Source: Cytophagales bacterium (GTDB lineage Bacteria; Bacteroidota; Bacteroidia; Cytophagales; Cyclobacteriaceae). From it: DNA of 64,000 bases. Made by a program: the position numbers and the translations under genes. The DNA lies in NCBI GenBank assembly GCA_016124425.1, contig WGNT01000042.1:1-64000 (forward strand). Reading direction: 5' to 3'. Below are positions 29,264-37,115 of this stretch, piece by piece; position 1 is the first letter of the stretch, and every line of letters starts with the position of its first letter. The notes under the pieces were generated by a model. That model was not told the DNA's origin, did no database searches, and worked only from the letters and a program-made list of their open reading frames with translations.

Positions 29264-29737
29264 ATGAGAAAATTACTATTCATTTTTGCCTTTATCCTTG
29301 CCACGAGTCTGGTTCAAGCACAGGACAGAGGAGATTTTCGCTTACAAGTTGGTGGGGAGTTTGGGTTGAATTCGGAGCTGTTTGGGCTAAATGTAGGCGC
29401 GGAATACCTGCTAATGGATCGAATATCCGCGGCACCAAACTTTACGATTTATTTTCCCACTAGTGGCAGGGCAAGTAACTTGAATGTCGACTTCAGGTAT
29501 TACCTGACGGAGGGGACCTTGCAGTGGTATGGGCTAGCAGGATATACCAATAACTGGTCCACCGTAGATATGGTCGGATCCACCAATGCGACATACAGCA
29601 CGCAGGGTGCGAATATCGGTGCCGGGGGCGTATTGAAGTTTGCTGACCGGCTCGCGTTTAACCCGGAGATCAAATATCAGGCGCAGCGGGACGGACAGGC
29701 TGTATTCCGCTTGGGACTTGTCTATTTTATGAATTAG
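29264..29737 (+). CDS. Small outer-membrane beta-barrel protein
   Basis: A 157-aa secreted protein with a signal peptide (MRKLLFIFAFILATSLVQAQ) and alternating-hydrophobic strands such as FRLQVGGEFGLNSELFGLNVG and LNVDFRYYLTEGTLQWYGLAGY, ending in an aromatic strand (FRLGLVYFMN). This is the pattern of an 8-stranded OmpA-like or OprF-type barrel in the outer membrane. No function can be assigned. It is monocistronic, and a bidirectional terminator separates it from the convergent DUF3109 gene. Confidence 0.7.
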   Translation: MRKLLFIFAFILATSLVQAQDRGDFRLQVGGEFGLNSELFGLNVGAEYLLMDRISAAPNFTIYFPTSGRASNLNVDFRYYLTEGTLQWYGLAGYTNNWSTVDMVGSTNATYSTQGANIGAGGVLKFADRLAFNPEIKYQAQRDGQAVFRLGLVYFMN

Positions 29738-29740
29738 AGA

Positions 29741-29772
29741 AAAGAGGGATCCTTTATAGATCCCTCTTTTTA
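29741..29772. terminator. Bidirectional terminator
   Basis: The stem aaagagggatc/gatccctcttt, with a ctttata-like loop, has T-runs on both strands. It sits between the convergent barrel-protein and DUF3109 genes. Confidence 0.85.
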
Positions 29773-30336
29773 TTCCCCCTCAATTTCTTCTACCAATTGA
29801 CTGTACCATGCTTCACCGTACTTGCGGATGAGTGCCCCTTTCAAAAATTTGTATAGCGGCACGCCAAGATTTTTCCCAAGGACACAAGCAGCGTCACATA
29901 TTTCCCATCGATCGTAATTCAAGGCGTCGTATTGGTCGTACTTGGTAATCCTAATCGGATATAAATGGCAGCTAATAGGCTTCCTAAAGGTGGACTTCCC
30001 TTCCATATAAGCTTGCTCGATCCCACATTTTAGTACGCCCTTTTCGTCGCGGAGAGAAAACGCGCAGGCTCCATTCTCGCCTATCGTGGCAGTTCCCTTT
30101 TCGCCATCCTGATCAAAGGCCCACACTCCTTCCGTGTCAATAGCTGCTATTCCTTCGGCTGAGAGAAAGGGTTTGATCGCCGGGTAATTCTCCTGTAGGA
30201 TAGGTATCTCCTCATCTTCCAAAGGTGCTCCAGCATCTCCTTCGACACAGCAAGCCCCTTTGCATTTCTCCAAATCACACACAAAAAATTGTTCTTTAAT
30301 GTCATCGCTGAGGACAGCATTTTCTATAATAATCAT
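29770..30336 (-). CDS. DUF3109 cysteine-cluster protein
   Basis: A Bacteroidota protein of unknown function, 188 aa from the preferred start [13 protein letters not shown] (30336). It contains the cysteine clusters of the family: [14 protein letters not shown] near residue 20, [20 protein letters not shown] near 95, CHLYPIR near 125 and CDAAC near 150, which suggest a zinc or iron-sulfur site. The longer ORF start (30381) is unlikely because a TACCTTTG -7 element lies between the two starts. No operon partner is seen. Confidence 0.85.
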   Translation of the reverse strand: MIIIENAVLSDDIKEQFFVCDLEKCKGACCVEGDAGAPLEDEEIPILQENYPAIKPFLSAEGIAAIDTEGVWAFDQDGEKGTATIGENGACAFSLRDEKGVLKCGIEQAYMEGKSTFRKPISCHLYPIRITKYDQYDALNYDRWEICDAACVLGKNLGVPLYKFLKGALIRKYGEAWYSQLVEEIEGE

Positions 30337-30354
30337 TTCGTCTCCATTAGTTAA

Positions 30355-30362
30355 CAAAGGTA
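30355..30362 (-). promoter_or_regulatory. -7 element of the DUF3109 gene
   Basis: On the minus strand TACCTTTG matches TAnnTTTG and implies a leader of about 12 nt before the ATG at 30336. No clear -33 element is present. Confidence 0.4.
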
Positions 30363-30400
30363 GGGAATTTTTAGGCCTCACCTAAACGTAGGATTATCAA

Positions 30401-30432
30401 AAAAAACAGCCGCTCCAACAAGTTGGAGCGGC
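30401..30432 (-). terminator. Orphan minus-strand terminator
   Basis: The perfect 11-bp stem gccgctccaac/gttggagcggc has a 2-nt loop, and on the minus strand it is followed by tgttttttt. No minus-strand gene lies upstream of it (30433-30650), so it must end a short unannotated transcript. Confidence 0.75.
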
Positions 30433-30617
30433 ATAACCCAGCACTATGAAGAAAAGCCTTTAATAGCCTTACCTATACATAACTTGCTTACTTCGAAAAG
30501 GTTTTATATAGTATACAGATTTTGCAGGTAACTCCTGTTAGTAGCGTAGATTCGATGTTATTCGATAGAAAAATGTAACATAGCCTCTTTGGGGTAACTT
30601 CTAGGGATATTGGTGCC
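30433..30617. other. Gap between the orphan terminator and the rnpB promoter
   Basis: About 185 bases with no ORF. On the minus strand, a TATACT-like sequence (tgtatactatataaaacc) could act as a promoter for a short RNA ending at 30401, although it does not match the usual -7 consensus. I see no other feature. Confidence 0.35.
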
Positions 30618-30652
30618 TTTGATGCTTTATTGTGCAATTTAACTTAAATTAG
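30618..30652 (+). promoter_or_regulatory. Promoter of rnpB
   Basis: TTTG, a 23-nt spacer and TAAATTAG (one mismatch to TAnnTTTG) end 5 nt before the first paired base of RNase P RNA, exactly where a start is expected. Confidence 0.5.
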
Positions 30653-30657
30653 CACCG

Positions 30658-31060
30658 TGCAAGCCGACCTGTCGCTGTCCTACTGGGAGAGAGGAAAGTC
30701 CGGGCAACGCAGAGCGCCATACTTCCTAACGGGAAGGGGTCATTTTGGAAACGGAATGACCACAGATAGTGCCACAGAAAATAAACCGCCCGTGTCCCTC
30801 TTGAAGGTTCGGGTAAGGGTGAAATGGTGGGGTAAGAGCCCACCGTCCTAATGGTGACATTGGGAGCAGGGTAAACCTTATGGGTTGAAAGATCAAATAG
30901 GCTCCGGGTTAAGGGTTGCTCGCCCGATCCCAAAGGGAAACCGGAGTGGGTAGATCGATGGATCCATCCCGTGAGGGATGGGCTAGATAAATGACAGGTA
31001 GTGCCGCCATAGGACTCCGTCCGTCAGCGGCAAGACAGAACCCGGCTTATAGGCTTGCAC
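30658..31060 (+). ncRNA. rnpB: RNase P RNA, bacterial class A
   Basis: This is the catalytic RNA of ribonuclease P, which trims tRNA 5' leaders. The conserved 5' core GAGGAAAGTCCGGGC and the 3' core ACAGAACCCGGCTTA are both present, and the terminal helix P1 is visible as gtgcaagcc (30658) pairing with ggcttgcac (31052-31060). Length of about 403 nt fits class A. A response-regulator gene starts only 33 nt downstream. Confidence 0.95.
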
Positions 31061-31093
31061 TTTTTAGGGAAAACGTAAGAAATAGTAATTAAT

Positions 31094-32251
31094 ATGTCAA
31101 AGATTTTGATCATCGATGATGAAAAGGTAATCCGGTCCACCTTAAAAGAGATTCTGGAATATGAAAAATACGAAATTTTTGAAGCCCAAGACGGACAGGA
31201 AGGGTTTGAGATGATTGAAAAACAGGAATTTGATTTGGTTCTTTGCGACGTAAAGATGCCTAAGATGGATGGAATGGAAGTGCTCACCAAGAGTTTAACC
31301 TTGGAGCGGCAACCTCAATTCATCATGATATCCGCGCACGGCAGCATTGAAACTGCCGTCGAGGCAACCAAAAAGGGAGCATTTGACTTTATCCCGAAGC
31401 CTCCGGATCTGAACCGGCTTCTACTCACGGTAAGAAATGCCCTGGATAAGAAGACACTGGTACAGGAAACCAAGGTCCTGAAAAAAAAATTATCCAAAAA
31501 GTTTGATATGGTGGGTGCGTCCAAGGGTATCCATCAGGTAAAGGATACCATAGAAAAGGTCGCCCCCACGGACGCCCGTGTGCTTATCACCGGACCCAAC
31601 GGTACAGGAAAAGAATTGGTAGCCCATTGGATACATGAGAAAAGCAATCGCGCACAAGCACCTTTCATTGCGGTAAATTGCGCAGCCATTCCCTCCGAAT
31701 TAATTGAAAGCGAACTATTTGGTCACGAAAAGGGCGCATTTACCTCCGCAATGAAGCAACGGCAGGGAAAGTTTGAACAGGCGCAAGGAGGAACCTTGTT
31801 CCTCGACGAAGTTGGGGACATGAGTCTATCCGCGCAGGCAAAGGTCTTGAGGGCCCTTCAAGAGCACAAAGTATCGAGGGTGGGTGGTGACAAGGATATT
31901 TCCGTAGACGTGCGTATCTTGGCCGCTACAAACAAAGACCTAAAAGCAGAGATCAAAAACGGTGCGTTTCGTGAAGACCTCTATCACCGACTTAGCGTAA
32001 TCGTCATACAGGTACCGCCATTGAAGGATCGAATAGAAGACATTCCGCTTTTGGTACATAAATTCCTGACCGACATTGCAGGTGAATACGGGACGACAAA
32101 AAAGGACATCACCAAATCTGCGTTAGAGAAATTACAAAATAACCCTTGGACGGGGAATATCAGGGAGTTGAGAAACGTCGTCGAACGTCTGGTAATCCTC
32201 GGAAGCAAAACCATTACAGAAGAGGATGTAAAAAAATATGCTGACTATTAA
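31094..32251 (+). CDS. NtrC-like sigma-54 response regulator without DNA-binding domain
   Basis: An N-terminal receiver domain has the acidic pair (IDDE), the phosphoacceptor Asp52 (LCDVKMP) and Lys in KPP, followed by an AAA+ sigma-54 activation domain with Walker A GPNGTGKE near residue 165 and the GTLFLDEVGDMSL Walker B. The C-terminus stops right after the AAA+ domain (EEDVKKYADY), so the Fis-type helix-turn-helix is missing. The sigma-54-contact loop reads GAFTSA instead of GAFTGA. Length is 385 aa, against about 440-470 for full NtrC proteins. No histidine kinase is adjacent. It may act without a specific DNA site, as the HTH-less FlgR of Helicobacter does. Confidence 0.9.
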   Translation: MSKILIIDDEKVIRSTLKEILEYEKYEIFEAQDGQEGFEMIEKQEFDLVLCDVKMPKMDGMEVLTKSLTLERQPQFIMISAHGSIETAVEATKKGAFDFIPKPPDLNRLLLTVRNALDKKTLVQETKVLKKKLSKKFDMVGASKGIHQVKDTIEKVAPTDARVLITGPNGTGKELVAHWIHEKSNRAQAPFIAVNCAAIPSELIESELFGHEKGAFTSAMKQRQGKFEQAQGGTLFLDEVGDMSLSAQAKVLRALQEHKVSRVGGDKDISVDVRILAATNKDLKAEIKNGAFREDLYHRLSVIVIQVPPLKDRIEDIPLLVHKFLTDIAGEYGTTKKDITKSALEKLQNNPWTGNIRELRNVVERLVILGSKTITEEDVKKYADY

Positions 32252-32262
32252 CGTCAGCATAT
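32236..32262. terminator. Hairpin shared by convergent genes
   Basis: Atatgctgac and gtcagcatat form a 10-bp stem around the response-regulator stop. T-runs follow on both strands (better on minus), so it ends this gene and the small lipoprotein gene. Confidence 0.7.
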
Positions 32263-32264
32263 TT

Positions 32265-32384
32265 TCAGCCGTTAATCTGCTTAGCGTAATCAGCCTTGGC
32301 ATAAGCGGGACAAGGTTTGCTTGACGCACAGGAACCCAATGCCAGAATGGCCACAAATAAAATTGAGATGAATAAGCCTTTCAT
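32265..32384 (-). CDS. Small lipoprotein, 39 aa
   Basis: Too short for the ORF track. It reads MKGLFISILFVAILALGSC, a full lipoprotein signal with lipobox LGSC, then a short mature tail SSKPCPAYAKADYAKQING. The signal is unambiguous and the frame is clean from ATG to TGA. Similar mini-lipoproteins are common in Bacteroidota. It lies between convergent genes, with a hairpin terminator directly downstream. Function is unknown. Confidence 0.75.
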   Translation of the reverse strand: MKGLFISILFVAILALGSCASSKPCPAYAKADYAKQING

Positions 32385-32438
32385 GTTTTTAATGTTTTTT
32401 GTGATCAAATATGATTAATTTTTATGTCTAATACAACC

Positions 32439-33434
32439 CTAAGAAACCATTAAATTGCAACCACGAATATCGCTGTTATCAAATCTCCCCAAAATCTCCA
32501 ACTCATTTTCTAGGGTAATTCTTCCCAAATCTTGGGTTTCGATGAAGGCACAGGAGTGAAAATTTGCCAGGTCAACTATATTTATTCCTCCTATTCGCTC
32601 TTGCTGATAAGTAAATGGATCATGAGTATCCCTGATATAAACGCGCATTGTCTTAGGAAGTATATATTTTCCCGCACATTTCGAGTAAGCCTGAGACATT
32701 AACTCCGTCATCCCATACTCAGAATGGATTTCGTTTACTTTAAAAGCTTCCTTTAGAATGGCGTGTACTTCCTCGCGGACCATTTCCTTACGCCTTCCCT
32801 TCATTCCACCTGTTTCCATGACGATCAGGTTGTCGATCTTTGGTATGTCCTTTAATGCTTCCGACATATCCAGCAATGCAAATGTCACACCAATCAGAAG
32901 AATTTTTTTATTCGTATGGCTACAGGCCTGCAAATTCTTAAGCAACTCATCGTAATCATAGAGGTAGAAACCAGAGAAAGTGCTTTCGGTTTGTCCAATG
33001 AAATAGTCGACCATCGCAATTAGCGAACTCCCCTTCCGCTCCAAATAAGACGGCAGCAATGCCAAGATATGGTAATCAGGAAGGTTTCCATAACATGCCT
33101 CAAAAATTAGACGGGAATGCTCGAGGTAAAACGACTCTGACCAATAGTAGTGCCGGCTACTAATCTGCCCGGTCGTGCCACTGCTACTATAAAAACGGGC
33201 TGGATCAAATTCCGGTCCGCAATATACGTTATGGGTTTTGAAAAAAGAAATGGGCAAGAAAGGGATATTTTCGAGAGCAGAAACAGCATTCACGTCGATT
33301 CCCCTTGCTTCGATATAGGCGTTATAGACGGGGTTGGAGTTTGCTTGAAGATGAAACAGCTCTAAAGCCAGGTCATCGAACTCATTTTCTCCCATATTTT
33401 TAAGACGTTGGGAAAAACTTTTGAAATATTTCAT
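32439..33434 (-). CDS. LuxE-like acyl-protein synthetase/AMP-forming ligase
   Basis: A member of the ANL adenylating superfamily. The P-loop YSSSGTTGQ lies near residue 83, and the HSEYGMTELMSQAY segment is typical of LuxE/PaaK-like proteins. Length, 331 aa, is near that of LuxE (about 370). No luxC, luxD, luciferase or other acyl-handling gene is adjacent, so a bioluminescence role is excluded. It more likely activates a fatty or aromatic acid for an unknown acceptor. A -7 element (33467-33474) precedes the ATG by about 33 nt. Confidence 0.8.
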   Translation of the reverse strand: MKYFKSFSQRLKNMGENEFDDLALELFHLQANSNPVYNAYIEARGIDVNAVSALENIPFLPISFFKTHNVYCGPEFDPARFYSSSGTTGQISSRHYYWSESFYLEHSRLIFEACYGNLPDYHILALLPSYLERKGSSLIAMVDYFIGQTESTFSGFYLYDYDELLKNLQACSHTNKKILLIGVTFALLDMSEALKDIPKIDNLIVMETGGMKGRRKEMVREEVHAILKEAFKVNEIHSEYGMTELMSQAYSKCAGKYILPKTMRVYIRDTHDPFTYQQERIGGINIVDLANFHSCAFIETQDLGRITLENELEILGRFDNSDIRGCNLMVS

Positions 33435-33466
33435 CGTTATTTTTATGGTTAACTCCGATTTTTATT

Positions 33467-33474
33467 CAAATTTA
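33467..33474 (-). promoter_or_regulatory. -7 element of the LuxE-like gene
   Basis: On the minus strand TAAATTTG matches TAnnTTTG. It overlaps the region before the divergent lipoprotein gene. The -33 element is unclear. Confidence 0.4.
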
Positions 33475-33508
33475 CATGAAACATGTTGCGCATAACGTTA
33501 CTGAAACC

Positions 33509-34183
33509 ATGAAGGTAGTAAATAAGACAGTTCTTCTATTCATCTTAGCTTTGGGATTTGCCTGTATTTCTCCACCTGAAAATTTCCCGTCTATTCCGGA
33601 GATCAGTTTTAATAACCTGGAATATGTCGAAACGATTGATGCTGATTCCTTGATAGTGACGTTGAATTTCCGCGATGCAGAGGGAGATCTTGGACTTAAT
33701 CCAAGAGACATCAATCCTCCATTTAACGAGCTCGAATACCCAGTAGACAACAGTGGCAACTTGATTACCTATTCAAACCGCCCTCCTGAAGCTCCTACCT
33801 TTAACAATAGAGATTGGATCATCTTCCCCTTAATAAACAATGTGGTGGTTCCCGATACGATTTGGGTGAAGGAAAATCCCGACTACTACAACATCTATGT
33901 GAAATTTTTCATCAAAAGAAGCGGACAGTATACCGAATTCAACTGGACTGCCCCACCTTTTTTCACGACGTTCGACGGAAGATTTCCCAGAATACTTGCA
34001 GATGAAAGAGACCGTGCTATAGAGGGCTCTATCCGCTACGGGATGCTTTCGCTAGGCTGGAACAGCATTTTTAGAAATGATACGATACGCCTTGATCTGC
34101 AGATCCAAGACAGACAGCTCAACAGAAGTAATCTTATCTCTACCCCTGATTTTACTTTGGCCCAAGTTCGGCGTACCCCTTGA
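33509..34183 (+). CDS. Hypothetical lipoprotein
   Basis: I do not recognise a functional domain. The preferred start MKVVNKTVLL (33509) gives a signal peptide with lipobox LGFAC; the earlier ATG (33476) adds only MKHVAHNVTET. The mature protein is about 205 aa, with a run NFRDAEGDLGLNPRDI, beta-rich hydrophobic segments and many Asp/Asn/Pro residues, as in an exported beta-sandwich. The family resemblance is to unnamed lipoproteins annotated in Cytophagales. The stop is 22 nt from the convergent E1-dehydrogenase stop. Confidence 0.7.
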   Translation: MKVVNKTVLLFILALGFACISPPENFPSIPEISFNNLEYVETIDADSLIVTLNFRDAEGDLGLNPRDINPPFNELEYPVDNSGNLITYSNRPPEAPTFNNRDWIIFPLINNVVVPDTIWVKENPDYYNIYVKFFIKRSGQYTEFNWTAPPFFTTFDGRFPRILADERDRAIEGSIRYGMLSLGWNSIFRNDTIRLDLQIQDRQLNRSNLISTPDFTLAQVRRTP

Positions 34184-34205
34184 AAACAAAGTTAACTCTC
34201 CGCTA

Positions 34206-36620
34206 TTAGAAAAGCGCCGGATATTTTTCCGGATCCATCTCATTCATGATGGTATAAGCGATTTCTACCACATCATCTACACTTGGCTTGGAAAAATAGT
34301 CTCCATCGGATGAATAGGCCGGTCGGTGCTCCTTTGCAGATATAGTTACCGGTTCAGCATCTAGGCTATAGTAGGCCTTTTGTACCTCAAGGACCTGCTG
34401 CATCATGAAGGCCGAAGCTCCGCCGGGAACATCTTCATCGGCAAATATCACCCTGTTTGTTTTGGAAACAGATTTAGCGATGATGTGCGAGGTGTCGAAG
34501 GGAATCAGCGTCTGTACATCAATTACCTCTAACGAAATTCCAATTCCCTCAAGGAGCTCTGCTGCTGCTATTACAACACGGCACATGGCACCATAGGTAA
34601 CGACTGTAATGTCGCTACCAGTTCGCAACACTTCAGGCTTGCCCATTGGCACGGTAAACGCGCCAATATTTGCCGGCATCTTTTCTTTCAAGCGATACCC
34701 ATTCAGCACTTCAATTACAATGGCAGGCTCATCGGCTTCAAGCAAGGTATTGTACATTCCCGCTGCTTGGGTCATGTTTCTTGGCACACATAGCAATATG
34801 CCCCTTAGACTTCCAAGGATCATGCTTATTGGTGATCCAGAGTGCCACACGCCCTCCAGCCTGTGACCGCGGGTACGGATAATTAAGGGCGCCTTCTGAC
34901 CTCCTTTTGTCCTATAATGCAAACAAGCTAAATCATCTGTAAGGGTGTGCAATGCATACACCAAATAATCAAGGTATTGTATCTCCGTGATGGGCCTCAA
35001 ACCGCGCAACGCAGCACCTATCCCCTGACCAATAATGGTACATTCTCGGATACCTGTGTCTGTTACACGGATTTCACCGTATTTTGCCTGTAGGCCAGCA
35101 AAGGCTTGATTAACATCCCCTATTTTGCCCACATCTTCTCCTATGGCAAACACCCGAGGATCTCTTTCCAGCATCCTGTCAAAACAAGCCTGCAAGACCT
35201 CTCTCCCATCAACCAATGGGGAATCTTCTTCATAGGTAACCGGTATCTCTGGCACAAGGGACGACCGCTGTGAGGACTCGCTGTACAGGTGGCTGTTGTA
35301 TCGATCTTTATTCGTATATTCCTGTGCCTTGTACCAGTTGAGCAGTTCTTCTTTGATTTCGATCGGATCGTGTCGCATCGTCCAAATAGCCCGACGCACC
35401 ATGCTGATTAGATCCATTCGGACCGGATTGATGGTTTTTACAAGATCTTGTGTCATTTGCTCCAAAACCGGCCGCTGCCCACTAAGTGCACCGGCCTTTT
35501 GAACTAAGGTTACGGCCTGCCTCAATTCTGAGCTAATCACATCGTTAAATGCCTTCCAAGCCTTATCCTTGCTTTGCCTTACATACTGCCTTACCTCCTT
35601 GTCAATTTCGTCCAGTTCTTCCTCTGTGGCAATTTCGCTTTCTAATATATAAGACTTAAACCGAGGGATGCAGTCGTAGTCCGCCTCCCACGCCAAACGT
35701 TCTTTTGATTTGTACCGTTCATGCGATCCGGAGGTAGAATGACCCTGTGGCTGAGTCATTTCCGTGACATGAATTAGTACCGGTACATGCTCCTTTCGGG
35801 CAATCGTTGCGGCTTGTTCATAAGTCTTCATCAGACCTTCATAATCCCATCCTTTCACAACGAAGATCTCATACCCGCGCTTGTCCAAGGTCCTTTTGAA
35901 CCCGTCTAAAGCTTCGGAAATACTAGCCTTTGTGATTTGGTATTCGTTGGTAACTGAAATTCCGTATCCATCATCCCAGACTGAGATGATCATCGGAATC
36001 TGAAGAACTCCACCCGCATTCACGGTCTCAAGAAACATTCCCTCGGCCGTAGAAGCGTTGCCAATAGTACCCCAGGCTACTTCATTGCCTCTGTCTGAAA
36101 AATTAGTGTACTGATGAAGCTGTTCATTCTCCCTATACAATTTCGACGCATAGGCCAAACCGACGAGCCTAGGCATCTGTGCAGCAGTTGGAGAAACATC
36201 AGCAGTGGAATTGTTAATCTTCATCAGATTCTTCCAGCTACCGTCCGCGTTCAACGAACGCGTGGCAAAATGGCCGTTCATCAACCTGCCTGCTGAGGCA
36301 GGCTCTGCCTCCACATCGGTGTGCGCGTAAAGTTGGGCGAAATACTCTTGAATAGTCAATTCCCCTGTCGCAAACATGAAAGTCTGATCCCGGTAATAAC
36401 CAGATCGGAAGTCACCTTCCCTAAAAAAACGCCTCATTGCTAATTGCGCAAGTTCCTTGCCGTCACCAAAAATGCCAAACTTGGCCTTACCCATAAAGAC
36501 CTCCTTCCTTCCCATCAAAGAAGCATGCCTACTCATCATGGCCAATCTGAAATCCTCCAGTATGTCCTCCCGTTTCAACCCGGTCTTTTTCTTAATATGC
36601 AACGTGGACAATTCTTCCAT
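34206..36620 (-). CDS. Fused 2-oxoacid dehydrogenase E1 alpha-beta
   Basis: This is the thiamine-diphosphate E1 component of a 2-oxoacid dehydrogenase, with alpha and beta subunits fused into one 804-aa chain. The alpha half (about residues 1-360) contains TSGSHERYKSKERLAWE and the ThDP motif area around GTIGNASTAEG. The beta half carries VFAIGEDVGKIGDVNQ, VTDTGIRECTIIGQGIG and RAFFADEDVPGGASAFM-like loops. The start at MEELSTLHI (36620) is preferred because a promoter -7 element overlaps the longer ORF start. E2 and E3 genes are not adjacent. The substrate (branched-chain 2-oxoacid or pyruvate) cannot be told from this. Confidence 0.88.
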   Translation of the reverse strand: MEELSTLHIKKKTGLKREDILEDFRLAMMSRHASLMGRKEVFMGKAKFGIFGDGKELAQLAMRRFFREGDFRSGYYRDQTFMFATGELTIQEYFAQLYAHTDVEAEPASAGRLMNGHFATRSLNADGSWKNLMKINNSTADVSPTAAQMPRLVGLAYASKLYRENEQLHQYTNFSDRGNEVAWGTIGNASTAEGMFLETVNAGGVLQIPMIISVWDDGYGISVTNEYQITKASISEALDGFKRTLDKRGYEIFVVKGWDYEGLMKTYEQAATIARKEHVPVLIHVTEMTQPQGHSTSGSHERYKSKERLAWEADYDCIPRFKSYILESEIATEEELDEIDKEVRQYVRQSKDKAWKAFNDVISSELRQAVTLVQKAGALSGQRPVLEQMTQDLVKTINPVRMDLISMVRRAIWTMRHDPIEIKEELLNWYKAQEYTNKDRYNSHLYSESSQRSSLVPEIPVTYEEDSPLVDGREVLQACFDRMLERDPRVFAIGEDVGKIGDVNQAFAGLQAKYGEIRVTDTGIRECTIIGQGIGAALRGLRPITEIQYLDYLVYALHTLTDDLACLHYRTKGGQKAPLIIRTRGHRLEGVWHSGSPISMILGSLRGILLCVPRNMTQAAGMYNTLLEADEPAIVIEVLNGYRLKEKMPANIGAFTVPMGKPEVLRTGSDITVVTYGAMCRVVIAAAELLEGIGISLEVIDVQTLIPFDTSHIIAKSVSKTNRVIFADEDVPGGASAFMMQQVLEVQKAYYSLDAEPVTISAKEHRPAYSSDGDYFSKPSVDDVVEIAYTIMNEMDPEKYPALF
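36285..36302. repeat. Palindromic CCTGCCT repeat inside the E1 gene, copy 2
   Basis: CCTGCCT, GCTG and AGGCAGG form a 7-bp stem, related to the stem at 9647-9669. It is in frame within the E1 gene and encodes part of AEPASAGRL. Confidence 0.45.
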
Positions 36621-36671
36621 CTCTATAATTAATTCACTACGGTTTCTGTTGAGGCGAAAATGCAAGCGTTC

Positions 36672-36702
36672 CAAAAATACAGAATTTTGTCAGTAATCCC
36701 AA
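36672..36702 (-). promoter_or_regulatory. Promoter of the E1 dehydrogenase gene
   Basis: On the minus strand TTG, a 20-nt spacer and TATTTTTG match the Bacteroidota promoter. It places transcription start near 36665 and supports the start codon at 36620. Confidence 0.6.
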
Positions 36703-37115
36703 TTATAATTTAGATTATTTTTCCAATAAAATATACTATTATTTTGTTTTTAGCCTGAAAAATCTCACATGTAAAATTTTATTTCGTATATCAACATTTA
36801 ACCGTTGAATTACATTTGTTTGTTATTCTTATAAATTAATTTCATAATCGATGAAGATTTAGACTTCTTTTAAAAAAACCAATTTGGTAATTAAATTTTC
36901 AACCGCAAAAAATCCCTCAATAAACGTGATTTCATAAAAACTGCTTACTTTTGACAATTGAAGGGTAAGTATCGTTCGGTCAGCTCGCACAGGTAAAAAA
37001 AATGCGGTTTTCAACCATTCCTTTTAACCCTACGTATACCTTCAAGAAGGTTTGAAAAACGACTTTAACGCCCAAAAAAGCCAACTTGAATTCGTTTCAT
37101 AAAATTAAAAACCAA
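36703..37115. other. AT-rich gap upstream of ald
   Basis: About 410 bases with no gene. Two sequences match TAnnTTTG on the plus strand: TACATTTG at 36811-36818 and TACTTTTG at 36946-36953. Neither has a good TTG at the right distance; the second, nearer to ald, is the better candidate promoter. I see no riboswitch or repeat. Confidence 0.4.

Noticed and set aside
32439-33434. A bioluminescence (lux) locus from the LuxE-like gene
   Set aside because: No luxA, luxB, luxC or luxD is adjacent; the match is only to the general adenylating fold.
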